A stretch of DNA of 64,000 nt, from positions 1,984,001-2,048,000 of the forward strand of contig OZ238992.1 in NCBI GenBank assembly GCA_965183885.1. The letters are read 5' to 3'. The stretch is from UWMA-0277 sp965183885. Lineage in GTDB: Bacteria > Bacteroidota > Bacteroidia > Flavobacteriales > BACL11. A program made the position numbers and the translations under genes. Positions 1 through 8,303 of the stretch are shown here, piece by piece; the first letter of the stretch is position 1; every line of letters begins with the position of its first letter. Below the pieces are notes generated by a model. It did not search any database, was not told the origin of the DNA, and saw nothing but the letters and a program-made list of their open reading frames with translations.

Positions 1-809
1 TGAGGACCATAGCCACTATCTCCACTAAAAAATATGCTTTCAGTTTCCGATTGTATAACCCATGAGCACCAAAGTGTACTCGATCTATTGGTTAAACCTC
101 TTCCTGAAAAATGTTGTGCAGGCGTACAAGCAAATTTTAAGCCTTCAAATTCTTGTTCTTGCCACCAATCTAGTTCAATAATACGTTCTTTTTCAATTCC
201 CCAAGCTATTAAGTGTGTTCCAACACCTAGTGGTGTATAAAATACCCCTACTTTGTTTTTTAGCAATTGTATTGATCCATAATCCAAATGGTCGTAATGG
301 TCATGAGAAATAAGTACAGCATCAATATTTGGGAGTTGTTCAATTTCAATAGGAAGTTCTGTACTAAAACGATTTGATCCTAGTGTTGGGTGTGGTGCTG
401 GAGTAGTGCCAAACATGGGGTCGATAAGTATATTTTTAGTGTTTATTTGCATTAAGAATGTAGAGTGTCCAAACCATATTAAGCGTGTTTCACCTTTATA
501 TGTTGCAATTGCTGAGGAATCGAGCTTTTCTACTGCTATTGCTTTATTAGGGCTTGTGTTTTTAGGTTGATTCATGTATTGCTTTAAAATTTCTCCTAGA
601 TTTTTTAAACTCATATCTAGGTTTACCTTTTCTTCATTTACAAATTTCCCATCATTATAATTCTCTGATTTTTCATACTTCATTTTTTGTGCTTTACTTA
701 TAGCACCTCCAAATTCGGGGCTAAGGTTTATGAAGAGTGTTACCCCTAGTATAAATAGGAATATAATGCTTATAATTATTAAGCTCATAGTTTTTAGTTT
801 TTTAGTCAT
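1..809 (-). CDS. Membrane-anchored metallo-beta-lactamase-fold hydrolase (NAPE-PLD/RomA/UlaG-like), 3' end cut by window
   Basis: Reading leftward from the ATG at 809 gives 269 residues before the window ends; the C-terminus is missing. Residues about 8-29 form one hydrophobic segment, so the protein is probably tethered to the inner membrane. The metal-binding signature H-x-H-x-D-H is at residues 169-174 (SHDHYDHLDY), a further His lies in AQHFSGRG near 233, and GDSGYG near 264 gives the next metal Asp. The motif after His-233 (TLWCSW) resembles the Lactamase_B_2 group that includes NAPE-PLD and RomA. Substrate is unknown. The gene lies 46 bp downstream of a TetR gene, and its promoter region contains a copy of the same operator-like sequence found at the tetR promoter. 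Confidence 0.85.
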   Translation of the reverse strand, partial: MTKKLKTMSLIIISIIFLFILGVTLFINLSPEFGGAISKAQKMKYEKSENYNDGKFVNEEKVNLDMSLKNLGEILKQYMNQPKNTSPNKAIAVEKLDSSAIATYKGETRLIWFGHSTFLMQINTKNILIDPMFGTTPAPHPTLGSNRFSTELPIEIEQLPNIDAVLISHDHYDHLDYGSIQLLKNKVGVFYTPLGVGTHLIAWGIEKERIIELDWWQEQEFEGLKFACTPAQHFSGRGLTNRSSTLWCSWVIQSETESIFFSGDSGYGP

Positions 810-825
810 TTGTATAGTTATAATA

Positions 826-841
826 GAATATTTATTCGTTT
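826..841 (-). promoter_or_regulatory. Putative TetR operator copy upstream of the hydrolase gene
   Basis: On the minus strand this reads AAACGAATAAATATTC, identical over 16 bases to the left part of the palindrome at the tetR promoter (1448-1467). It lies 16 bp upstream of the hydrolase ATG. Only one full half-site (AAACGAAT) is present; the second half-site is degenerate. The shared sequence suggests the neighbouring TetR protein controls both genes. Confidence 0.5.
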
Positions 842-855
842 CCCAAATAAAAAAA

Positions 856-1428
856 TTAGTTTTTGATGGCGTCCCATAGGAAAGAGAACATCATATCAGT
901 ATCTTTTTTATTAAGGCTAATTTTATTTTCAATTATTAATTTTGAGGTTACTTCTAGCATACTTCCTATAATAGCAATAAGTATTTCATCATCAATATTT
1001 TTAACCAATTCTTGTTCTTTTCCTTCTCTGAAAAGAGTATCGCTCAACCCCTGTTTTTCAGTTATTATTTGTGTTGGAATTTTTTCCAAATAAGGCGATT
1101 GTTTTACTTGTTCAAGAAAATTCATTTCCTTAAAATTAGTTACACTAAATTTTAGCCATTGTAACCAAATTGTTTTAACCTTAATTTTATAAGGTAAGTC
1201 AGCTAATAATTGTTTTTGGCTAATATTTGTTTGTTCTTGCATTAAATCAGTAAATATACTAATGATAAGTGCTTCTTTATTTTTGTAATAGACATAAAGT
1301 GTAGAAGGTGATATTCCTACTTCTTTGGCAAGTTTTGCCATCTTTACCCCTGCTATTCCCTCTAGCAAAACAAGATCTAATGTTTTGTCAATAATGAGTA
1401 AGCGTTTACTTTCGTCTTTTAATTTCAC
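856..1428 (-). CDS. TetR/AcrR family transcriptional regulator
   Basis: A 190-residue protein with the family's usual length. The N-terminal helix-turn-helix occupies about residues 8-55, with the recognition helix in ISPSTLYVYYKNKEAL. The remaining helical domain would bind a ligand, but gives no hint of its identity. The downstream neighbour is a membrane-tethered metallo-hydrolase that shares an operator-like sequence with this gene's promoter, so autoregulation and control of the hydrolase are likely. It may sense the hydrolase substrate or a lipophilic compound; that is inference. Confidence 0.9.
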   Translation of the reverse strand: MKLKDESKRLLIIDKTLDLVLLEGIAGVKMAKLAKEVGISPSTLYVYYKNKEALIISIFTDLMQEQTNISQKQLLADLPYKIKVKTIWLQWLKFSVTNFKEMNFLEQVKQSPYLEKIPTQIITEKQGLSDTLFREGKEQELVKNIDDEILIAIIGSMLEVTSKLIIENKISLNKKDTDMMFSFLWDAIKN

Positions 1429-1447
1429 GGTGCAAAGATATAATTTA

Positions 1448-1467
1448 AAACGAATAAATATTCGTTT
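1448..1467. promoter_or_regulatory. Palindromic operator, probably for the adjacent TetR regulator
   Basis: AAACGAATAAATATTCGTTT is an inverted repeat with two 8-bp arms (AAACGAAT and ATTCGTTT) around a 4-bp spacer. It sits 20 bp upstream of the tetR start. Size and position fit a TetR-family operator. The left 16 bases recur in front of the hydrolase gene. Confidence 0.65.
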
Positions 1468-1504
1468 ATGAATAATTATTTTAAATATTACTTAAAATGC
1501 TTTG

Positions 1505-1915
1505 CTAGTTAATAGTGTAAGTGTGTGTGCCAAAAGTAAAAGCACTTCCTGCCTTGGTAGTAAGTAGTAGTTTAGTTATTGGTGCTTGCTCCGATATGCA
1601 AAATACAGTAGCATCATTTACTTGTAGTGTCCCATAAGGTATTAGAATAAAAAACACGCCCTTATCGGTAGTTATAAGGCTTCCCTCCTGCTTTTTTATA
1701 GTATTCAAAAACTGTTTATTCTTCTCAATTTGAATTTCTTGCTTATTAATTTCAATTTGAGCCATTTCTCTTGCAGTTTCAAATTTATCTCCAGCACTGC
1801 TTTTAGTATCAGAGTTCCGAGAAGCTATAATTGCAGCTAAAGTTTTTTCTTCATACTTTAGCTTTTTTAAGAGTTCTTTCTCTAGTTCAGTAGTTATTGC
1901 AGCCCTGCTTAACAT
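1505..1915 (-). CDS. GreA/GreB-like small protein of the Bacteroidota
   Basis: 136 residues. The first half is a predicted coiled coil (residues about 8-75) containing a conserved SSAGDKFETAREMAQ segment. The second half (about 78-136) is a small beta-rich domain. This organisation resembles GreA-type transcription cleavage factors and a Bacteroidota family often mislabelled 3-oxoacyl-ACP synthase. The start overlaps the helicase stop as TAATG, so the two genes are translationally coupled. The assignment to a Gre-like fold is from sequence resemblance only; catalytic acidic tip residues cannot be confirmed. Confidence 0.6.
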   Translation of the reverse strand: MLSRAAITTELEKELLKKLKYEEKTLAAIIASRNSDTKSSAGDKFETAREMAQIEINKQEIQIEKNKQFLNTIKKQEGSLITTDKGVFFILIPYGTLQVNDATVFCISEQAPITKLLLTTKAGSAFTFGTHTYTIN

Positions 1916-3261
1916 TATTTTTTCTTCCTAAGGTTTACTCCTTTATCTCCTCTGGTTTTTGGTCTTTTATATTTTCTTGCTCTTTCTTTACGCCACTGAT
2001 CTCTATCATTTACTTGCTGGTTTTTAGCACTTTTTTCATGGAAACCAGAATTTCGTTCTACTTTTTTACTGTTTCGGTTTACATTTTTACCATTTGCTTT
2101 ATGCTCTTCAGGAGTAAGTTGCTGTGTGATTTCTACTGCTTCAGGAATTTCTACCTCAGGAATTTCCATTTCCATCAGTTCCTCTATTCTATCTTTATAA
2201 TAGGCTTCTCTCTCAGTATATAGTAAAATAGATTTACCCTCTTCTTCTGCCCTACCTGTACGCCCTATTCTGTGCATGTAATTCTCTGGGAAGGTTGGAG
2301 TGTCAAAATTAATTACATGAGATATTTTATCTAAATCAAGCCCACGAGCAATAACATCAGTTGCAATTAATATTCTAACTTTTCCTTCGTCGTACTGATT
2401 GATAGAACGGAAACGATAGTTCTGTGATTTGTTAGAGTGTATAACTGCAATTTCTGATACAAAAAACTCTTCCATAGCTTCAAATAACCTATCTGCTATT
2501 TTTTTACTATCAACAAATACAAGTACTTTTTTCATCTCTTCTTTATCCCTTAAAAGATGAGCAAGTAAATTTGCCTTAGTATAGTAATTAGGCACAGCAT
2601 ATTTTGTTTGAGCAATGTTTTCTAATGGAGTACCACTTAAAGCAATTTGTACTTTTTCAGGGTTAGAAAAGAAGCTATTTATCATTTCCTCTACATCCTC
2701 TGTCATTGTTGCAGAGAACATAATGTTTTGTTTTTTATTTGGAAGTAACTCAAAAATATTGGTAAGCTGATGTCTAAACCCTAAATCGAGCATTACATCT
2801 ACTTCATCAATTACTACTTTTTTTATTCCTTTAAGTTGTAGGGCTCTACATAATGCTAAATCGTATAATCTACCAGGAGTAGCTACTACTACATCAGCAC
2901 CTTCTTGCAGCCATATTTTTTGGGTATTCATACTAGTACCTCCGTATACGCCAACAATACGACAAGTAATATATTCAGTTAATGATTTTAGTGTTTCTAC
3001 TACCTGTGCTACTAGTTCTCTGGTAGGTACTAAAATAAGTATTCTAGGGTTGTTCTGGTTAGAGTAACTTAGTTCTTGTAATAAAGGTAAGCAGTAAGCT
3101 ATAGTTTTTCCGGTACCTGTTTGTGCAATACCTACAAGGTCTTTTCCACCCATTATTTTAGAATAGGTTTCTTCTTGTATAGGAGTTTGTTTTTCAAACC
3201 CTAAATCTTCAATTGCTCCAAATAACTGTTTGCTTAATTTTAAATCTTCAAATTTGCTCAT
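1915..3261 (-). CDS. DEAD-box ATP-dependent RNA helicase
   Basis: 448 residues with the full set of motifs: Q motif near residues 4-30, motif I AQTGTGKT at 46-53, PTREL near 89-93, TPGR near 128-131, motif II at 152-155, SAT at 183-185, ARGLD at 305-309 and HRIGRTGR at 330-337. Motif II reads DEVD rather than DEAD, a conservative third-position change that keeps the catalytic Asp-Glu pair. The tail from about 395 is Lys/Arg rich and should bind RNA. Likely role is ribosome assembly or mRNA remodelling. The gene runs into the Gre-like gene and lies 3 bp after the ABC-F gene. Confidence 0.95.
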   Translation of the reverse strand: MSKFEDLKLSKQLFGAIEDLGFEKQTPIQEETYSKIMGGKDLVGIAQTGTGKTIAYCLPLLQELSYSNQNNPRILILVPTRELVAQVVETLKSLTEYITCRIVGVYGGTSMNTQKIWLQEGADVVVATPGRLYDLALCRALQLKGIKKVVIDEVDVMLDLGFRHQLTNIFELLPNKKQNIMFSATMTEDVEEMINSFFSNPEKVQIALSGTPLENIAQTKYAVPNYYTKANLLAHLLRDKEEMKKVLVFVDSKKIADRLFEAMEEFFVSEIAVIHSNKSQNYRFRSINQYDEGKVRILIATDVIARGLDLDKISHVINFDTPTFPENYMHRIGRTGRAEEEGKSILLYTEREAYYKDRIEELMEMEIPEVEIPEAVEITQQLTPEEHKANGKNVNRNSKKVERNSGFHEKSAKNQQVNDRDQWRKERARKYKRPKTRGDKGVNLRKKK

Positions 3262-3264
3262 AAT

Positions 3265-5142
3265 CTATGCTTGTAATTCGTCTAATTCCATCCATCTGAA
3301 TGATTTTTCATCTATCAGATTAATAACTGTTCCTAATCGTTCACTCTTAGTCATCATTTCTTCTAATGCAATATTAGGGTTTTGTATGATAACTTCTAGT
3401 TCAGCCTTTTCTTTTTCTAAAGCTTCTATTTCTTTCTCTAAGTTATCGTATTCGTACTTATCATTAAATGATAGTTTTTTCCTAGGAGCTTTTACTTTTG
3501 AATTCTCTTTTTCTAGGTGTTGTATTTTCTTAAACTCTTTTTCTTCTTCAATTTGTTTGGATCGGTACTGTGAATATGTGCAGTAATGATCTTCAATAAG
3601 CCCTGCTCCTTTAAAGACAAATAAGTGCTCGGTAAGCTTGTCCATAAAGAATCTATCGTGAGATACCAGTATTAGGCAGCCTTTGTACTGTAATAAAAAT
3701 TCTTCTAGCTTGGTAAGGGTTAATAAATCCAAATCATTGGTAGGCTCATCTAATATTAAGAAATTAGGGTTTTTCATTAGCACAGTAAGTAAGTGTAATC
3801 TTCTACGTTCTCCACCACTTAAACGACTTACTTCAGTAAACTGCATTTCTGGTGTAAACATAAAGTGCTCTAATAATTGTGAGGCACTTACTTTACGACC
3901 ATCTGACATCACAATAAATTCAGCAATATCTTTCAGTACTTGTATTACCCTTCTATTTTCATCAGTACTTAGTCCACCTTGAGTAAAATAACCATAATTA
4001 ATAGTTTCTCCTACATTTATTTTACCACTATCAGGCTTTTCTTTACCTGTAATGATATTTAAAAAAGTACTTTTTCCAACACCATTTTTACCTAGTATTC
4101 CTATACGCTCCCCTTTCTTAAAGGTATAGTCAAATCCATCTAGTATTTTTAAATCTCCATAAGCTTTTTTAATGTTTCTAAGTTCAAGGATTTTACCTCC
4201 CATCCTATCCATTTTCACATCAATATTAAGTTCCTTAGTTACCCTTTTTGATGTTGCTTTTTTCTTGATTTTATCAAAGTTATCAATCCTAGCTTTTGAT
4301 TTTGTTGTTCTTGCTTTTGGTGAGCGTCTGATCCACTCTAGCTCTTTTTTCATGAGCTTCTGAGCTTTGGCAACTTCTACATCGAAATTACTTTCACGCT
4401 CTGCTCTTTTTTCTAAAAAATAAGCATAATTCCCTTTATGATGATAAAGATTCCCTCCTTCTAGTTCAATAATATGATTGCAGACTCTTTCTAGGAAATA
4501 CCTGTCGTGAGTCACCATTAACAAGGTTATATTTTGTTGCTGTAAGTATTTTTCGAGCCACTCAATCATTGCTATATCAAGATGATTGGTAGGTTCGTCT
4601 AAAAGTAGAATATCAGCATTTTCGAGTAATAATAAAGCAAGAGATAAACGCTTTTTTTGTCCCCCAGATAAAGCCCCTACTTTCTGCTCATAGTTTTTAA
4701 TGTTAAATTTTGAGAGTATTTGCTTACTTCTTCTGGTATAGTCCCAAGCTTTTTCTTGGTCCATTTTTGAAGTAAGTTGTTCTAGGGTTTTTTGATTATG
4801 AGCTGAATTGTCTTTACTATGATTTTCTAGAGCAAGCTCATATTCTTTTACCAATAAGCTTATTTTATTATGTGCACTACTTATAAGCTCATTAATTGTT
4901 AAATTATCATCAAATATAGCATCTTGTGATAGGTAAGAAACACTGCATTCATTTCTGAATATTACATTTCCCTCATCAGGAACATCTACTCCTGCTACTA
5001 TCTTTAGTAAGGAGGATTTTCCTGTACCATTATTTGCAATAAGAGCAACCTTATCTCCTTTTGCTAATCCAAAGCTAAGCCCTTCAAAAAGAACTCTTTC
5101 TCCAAAATTTTTCCCTAAGTTTTCTACTGCTAATAAATTCAT
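3265..5142 (-). CDS. uup: ABC-F family ATPase, Uup-like
   Basis: 625 residues from the chosen start. Two ABC cassettes are fused with no membrane segments: Walker A NGTGKSS and signature SGGQKKR in the first, Walker A KNGVGKST and signature SGGERRR in the second, each with an LLDEPTNHLD/LILDEPTNDLD Walker B. A charged linker (about 235-310) separates them. The C-terminal coiled coil (about 535-610) is the feature of the Uup branch rather than EttA. These proteins act on ribosomes or branched DNA intermediates. Start: the open frame extends 13 codons further upstream, but the ATG at 5142 overlaps the preceding stop as ATGA and begins directly with the conserved MNLLAVENLGKNF. Confidence 0.9.
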   Translation of the reverse strand: MNLLAVENLGKNFGERVLFEGLSFGLAKGDKVALIANNGTGKSSLLKIVAGVDVPDEGNVIFRNECSVSYLSQDAIFDDNLTINELISSAHNKISLLVKEYELALENHSKDNSAHNQKTLEQLTSKMDQEKAWDYTRRSKQILSKFNIKNYEQKVGALSGGQKKRLSLALLLLENADILLLDEPTNHLDIAMIEWLEKYLQQQNITLLMVTHDRYFLERVCNHIIELEGGNLYHHKGNYAYFLEKRAERESNFDVEVAKAQKLMKKELEWIRRSPKARTTKSKARIDNFDKIKKKATSKRVTKELNIDVKMDRMGGKILELRNIKKAYGDLKILDGFDYTFKKGERIGILGKNGVGKSTFLNIITGKEKPDSGKINVGETINYGYFTQGGLSTDENRRVIQVLKDIAEFIVMSDGRKVSASQLLEHFMFTPEMQFTEVSRLSGGERRRLHLLTVLMKNPNFLILDEPTNDLDLLTLTKLEEFLLQYKGCLILVSHDRFFMDKLTEHLFVFKGAGLIEDHYCTYSQYRSKQIEEEKEFKKIQHLEKENSKVKAPRKKLSFNDKYEYDNLEKEIEALEKEKAELEVIIQNPNIALEEMMTKSERLGTVINLIDEKSFRWMELDELQA

Positions 5143-6341
5143 GCTGCGCTGTTTTTTCCTGCAAGAAATCCTGTAGTCCAAGCAACTTGAAAATTAAAGC
5201 CGCCTGTTACTCCATCAATATTTAATAATTCGCCTGCAAAGTAGATATTTTTATGCAGTTTACTTTCCATAGTATCCATATTTATTTCAGATAGAGCAAT
5301 GCCTCCACAGCTTACAAATTCTTCCTTAAAAGTAGTTTTTCCTTTTACCTCAAACTCATCATTAATCAAGGTGTTAATCAATCTATTTTTATCTTTTTTT
5401 GAAAGCTCATTCCATATCTTATCACTGGCAATATCTAATTTATTTAAAATAAAGTGCCATAGACGTTTAGGTATCTCAAACGGATTATGCTTGTATATCT
5501 GTTTTCTGCTAGTAGTTAGTGTACTTATCTGTTCTCTTAGCTCCTCCTCATTAATGCTAAGCCAATTGATCTGTACTGTAAAGTTATAGTTTAGTTTAGC
5601 AAGGTCTTGTGCTCCCCATGCAGAAAGTTTTAGGATTGCAGGGCCACTCATCCCCCAATGGGTAATTAATAAAGGTCCACTTTGCTTTAACTTACTACCT
5701 TTGATACGAGCAATAACATTAGGTACGCTTAAACCCATAAGCTCAGTTATAGGGTGTTTGGGCATATTAAATGTAAATAGTGATGGAACAGGCTTAACAA
5801 TTTTATAGCCTAGCTTACTTAACCACTCTAATCCACTTTCTTTTGAGCTTCCGCCACTAGCAATAATTACTTTGTCAAAAACTAAAGTTTCCTTATTAAT
5901 AACAAGATCAATGGATTTTTCTGATGGCAGTATTGCTGTTACCTTGCTTTTATAAGAAATTCTGATGTTTAGATTTTCAGCAGTATTTAGGAATAAATCA
6001 ACAATAGTCTGTGAGTTATTACTTTTAGGAAACATCCTGTTATCTGCTTCAGTTTTTAAGCTAACACCTCTTTCTTGAAACCAATTAACAGTATCTTTAG
6101 TATAGAAATGTGCAAATGATTTTTTAAGCTGTTTAGCTCCTCTAGGGTAGTTTTTTATTAGTTGTGAAATACTAAAACAACTATTGGTTACATTACATCT
6201 TCCTCCTCCTGATATTTTTACTTTAGAAAGGACTTTATCATTTTTCTCAAAGATAGTAACTGCTGCTTTAGGATTTTCTTCTTTTGCAGTAATTGCAGCC
6301 ATAAACCCTGCTGCTCCGCCACCAATTACTGCTATTTTCAT
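5139..6341 (-). CDS. HI0933-like (YhiN-type) FAD-dependent flavoprotein
   Basis: 400 residues. The N-terminus carries the dinucleotide-binding motif VIGGGAAGFMAA at about 5-16. GGGRCNVTN near 46-54 and the C-terminal GGFNFQVAWTTGFLAG near 380-395 are signatures of the HI0933/aminoacetone oxidase-like family. The function is uncharacterised in most members. It overlaps the uup start by four bases, so the two are probably co-expressed. Confidence 0.88.
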   Translation of the reverse strand: MKIAVIGGGAAGFMAAITAKEENPKAAVTIFEKNDKVLSKVKISGGGRCNVTNSCFSISQLIKNYPRGAKQLKKSFAHFYTKDTVNWFQERGVSLKTEADNRMFPKSNNSQTIVDLFLNTAENLNIRISYKSKVTAILPSEKSIDLVINKETLVFDKVIIASGGSSKESGLEWLSKLGYKIVKPVPSLFTFNMPKHPITELMGLSVPNVIARIKGSKLKQSGPLLITHWGMSGPAILKLSAWGAQDLAKLNYNFTVQINWLSINEEELREQISTLTTSRKQIYKHNPFEIPKRLWHFILNKLDIASDKIWNELSKKDKNRLINTLINDEFEVKGKTTFKEEFVSCGGIALSEINMDTMESKLHKNIYFAGELLNIDGVTGGFNFQVAWTTGFLAGKNSAA

Positions 6342-6386
6342 TTCTTTTGTAATCTAGTAAAATTTCTTGGTTCCAAAAATAGCTAA

Positions 6387-6416
6387 AAAAATGGAGGTTT
6401 TTACGCCTCCATTTTT
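6387..6416 (-). terminator. Intrinsic terminator after typA
   Basis: Inverted repeat with arms ATGGAGG (6391-6397) and CCTCCAT (6406-6412), extended by A/T pairs. On the minus strand it ends in a U run. It lies 20 bp past the typA stop. Confidence 0.8.
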
Positions 6417-6436
6417 AAGTCTATATGATAAGTGTT

Positions 6437-8206
6437 TTATCTGTAAGAAATTTTTCTCATCCTTAATGATTCAGGAGTGATTTCTAAATATTCATCAGCT
6501 TGAATGTATTCCATGCTTTCTTCAAGAGAGAAATCAATTTTAGGAGCAATTGCAATAGCAGCATCTGAACCAGACTTACGCATATTTGTTAATTGCTTAC
6601 CTTTAATAACATTAATATCTAAATCATTATCACGGCTATTTTCACCAATTACTTGTCCTTTATAGATGTCAGCACCTGGAGAGATAAAGAATCTTCCTCT
6701 ATCCTGTAATTTTCCAATTGAAAAAGCAGTAGAAGTACCTGCTTCCATTGATATTAAAGATCCTTTCATACGCTCAGGAATTTCACCCTTGTAAGGACCG
6801 TATTCTCTAAATCTATGCGTCATAATAGCATTACCAGCAGTTGCAGTAAGTATGTTGTTTCTTAAACCAATAAGTCCTCTTGATGGAATGTCAAACTCTA
6901 AATGTTGTAAATCACCTTTAGGTTCCATTACCAACATATCTCCTTTTCTTTGTGTAACTAACTCAATTGCTTTACCAGAAAAATCAGAAGGAACATCAAT
7001 TACAAGTGTTTCCATAGGCTCACACTTTTTACCATCAATCTCTTTGTAAATTACTTGTGGCTTTCCTACTTGTAGTTCAAAACCTTCTCTACGCATTGTT
7101 TCAATAAGTACTGATAAATGTAAGATACCTCTACCAAACACATTAAACTTATCTTCTGATTCTCCATCTTCAATTCGTAAAGCAAGATTCTTTTCAAGCT
7201 CTTTATATAATCTATCTCTTAAGTGACGAGAAGTACAATATTTTCCTTCTTTACCAAAAAATGGTGAGTTATTAATTGTAAATAACATACTCATTGTTGG
7301 TTCATCAATTGAAATTCTTGGTAACTCTTCAGGGTTTTCAAAATCAGCTAAAGTATCTCCAATTTCAAAATCTTCAATTCCTACTATAGAACAGATATCT
7401 CCACTTCTGGCAGTTTTTACCTGAATTTTACCCATTCCTTCAAATACATGAAGTTCTTTAATTCTAACTTTTTTGCGAACGCCATCAGCTTTACAAAGGA
7501 TGTAATCTTTTCCTTCTTCTAAATCTCCTCTAAAAATACGTCCAATAGCAATACGCCCAACAAATTTAGAGTAATCTAAAGATGTAATTTGCATTTGTGG
7601 TGTACCCTCGTTGTAAGGAGCTTCAGGTATTTGTTCAATTACAGCATCTAATAAAGGTAAAATATTATCTGTTTTATCTTTCCAATCTAAGCTCATCCAT
7701 CCTTGCTTAGAAGATCCGAAGATAGTTACAAAGTCAAGTTGGTCTTCAGTAGCATCTAGGTTAAACATTAAATCAAAAATAGCCTCTTGTACAATATCAG
7801 GAGTACAATTTTCTTTATCAACTTTATTTACAACCACAATAGGTTTTAAGCCAAGCTCAATCGCTTTACCTAATACAAAACGAGTTTGTGGCATTGCACC
7901 TTCAAAAGCATCAACTAATAATAAAACTCCATCAGCCATCTTTAATACACGCTCTACTTCTCCACCAAAATCGGCGTGACCAGGGGTATCAATTACATTT
8001 ATCTTTACATCTTTATAAGTAACAGATACATTCTTTGAAAGGATAGTAATCCCTCTTTCTCGTTCTAAATCGTTATTGTCTAGTAAAAGTTCTGTTCTTT
8101 CTTTTCTTTCATCTAGTACTTTACATTGATCAATAATTTTATCTACTAAGGTAGTTTTACCATGATCTACGTGGGCAATAATTGCGATATTTCTAATTGA
8201 TTTCAT
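6437..8206 (-). CDS. typA: Translational GTPase TypA/BipA
   Basis: 589 residues. G1 is HVDHGKTTL near 12-20, G3 DTPGHADF near 75-82 and G4 NKVD near 129-132; the switch I region contains ERERGITI. Elongation-factor beta-barrel, EF-G domain III and V-like regions follow, then the BipA C-terminal domain. BipA associates with the ribosome under stress and at low temperature. It is slightly shorter than the E. coli protein (607). A -7 like element precedes it and a strong terminator follows, so it appears to be monocistronic. Confidence 0.97.
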   Translation of the reverse strand: MKSIRNIAIIAHVDHGKTTLVDKIIDQCKVLDERKERTELLLDNNDLERERGITILSKNVSVTYKDVKINVIDTPGHADFGGEVERVLKMADGVLLLVDAFEGAMPQTRFVLGKAIELGLKPIVVVNKVDKENCTPDIVQEAIFDLMFNLDATEDQLDFVTIFGSSKQGWMSLDWKDKTDNILPLLDAVIEQIPEAPYNEGTPQMQITSLDYSKFVGRIAIGRIFRGDLEEGKDYILCKADGVRKKVRIKELHVFEGMGKIQVKTARSGDICSIVGIEDFEIGDTLADFENPEELPRISIDEPTMSMLFTINNSPFFGKEGKYCTSRHLRDRLYKELEKNLALRIEDGESEDKFNVFGRGILHLSVLIETMRREGFELQVGKPQVIYKEIDGKKCEPMETLVIDVPSDFSGKAIELVTQRKGDMLVMEPKGDLQHLEFDIPSRGLIGLRNNILTATAGNAIMTHRFREYGPYKGEIPERMKGSLISMEAGTSTAFSIGKLQDRGRFFISPGADIYKGQVIGENSRDNDLDINVIKGKQLTNMRKSGSDAAIAIAPKIDFSLEESMEYIQADEYLEITPESLRMRKISYR

Positions 8207-8225
8207 ATTCTATTTTTAGAGGCGG

Positions 8226-8233
8226 CAAAATTA
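8226..8233 (-). promoter_or_regulatory. Bacteroidota -7 element upstream of typA
   Basis: The minus strand reads TAATTTTG, matching TAnnTTTG, 19 bp upstream of the typA ATG. No clear -33 TTG is visible. Confidence 0.4.
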
Positions 8234-8254
8234 CTCTTATTTTTGTCTTAAAAT

Positions 8255-8284
8255 AAAAAAGACCGACAAATGTCAGTCTTTTTT
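8255..8284 (-). terminator. Intrinsic terminator after the cyclophilin-FKBP gene
   Basis: Arms AAAAAAGAC (8255-8263) and GTCTTTTTT (8276-8284), one internal C/A mismatch, an inner GAC/GTC pair set and an AAAT loop. Located 19 bp after the isomerase stop on the minus strand. Confidence 0.8.
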
Positions 8285-8303
8285 AAAATATAGTTGAATT
8301 TAC

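Noticed and set aside
5143..5181. 13-codon extension of the uup start
   Set aside because: It lies within the upstream flavoprotein gene; the ATGA overlap at 5142 gives the family-typical N-terminus.
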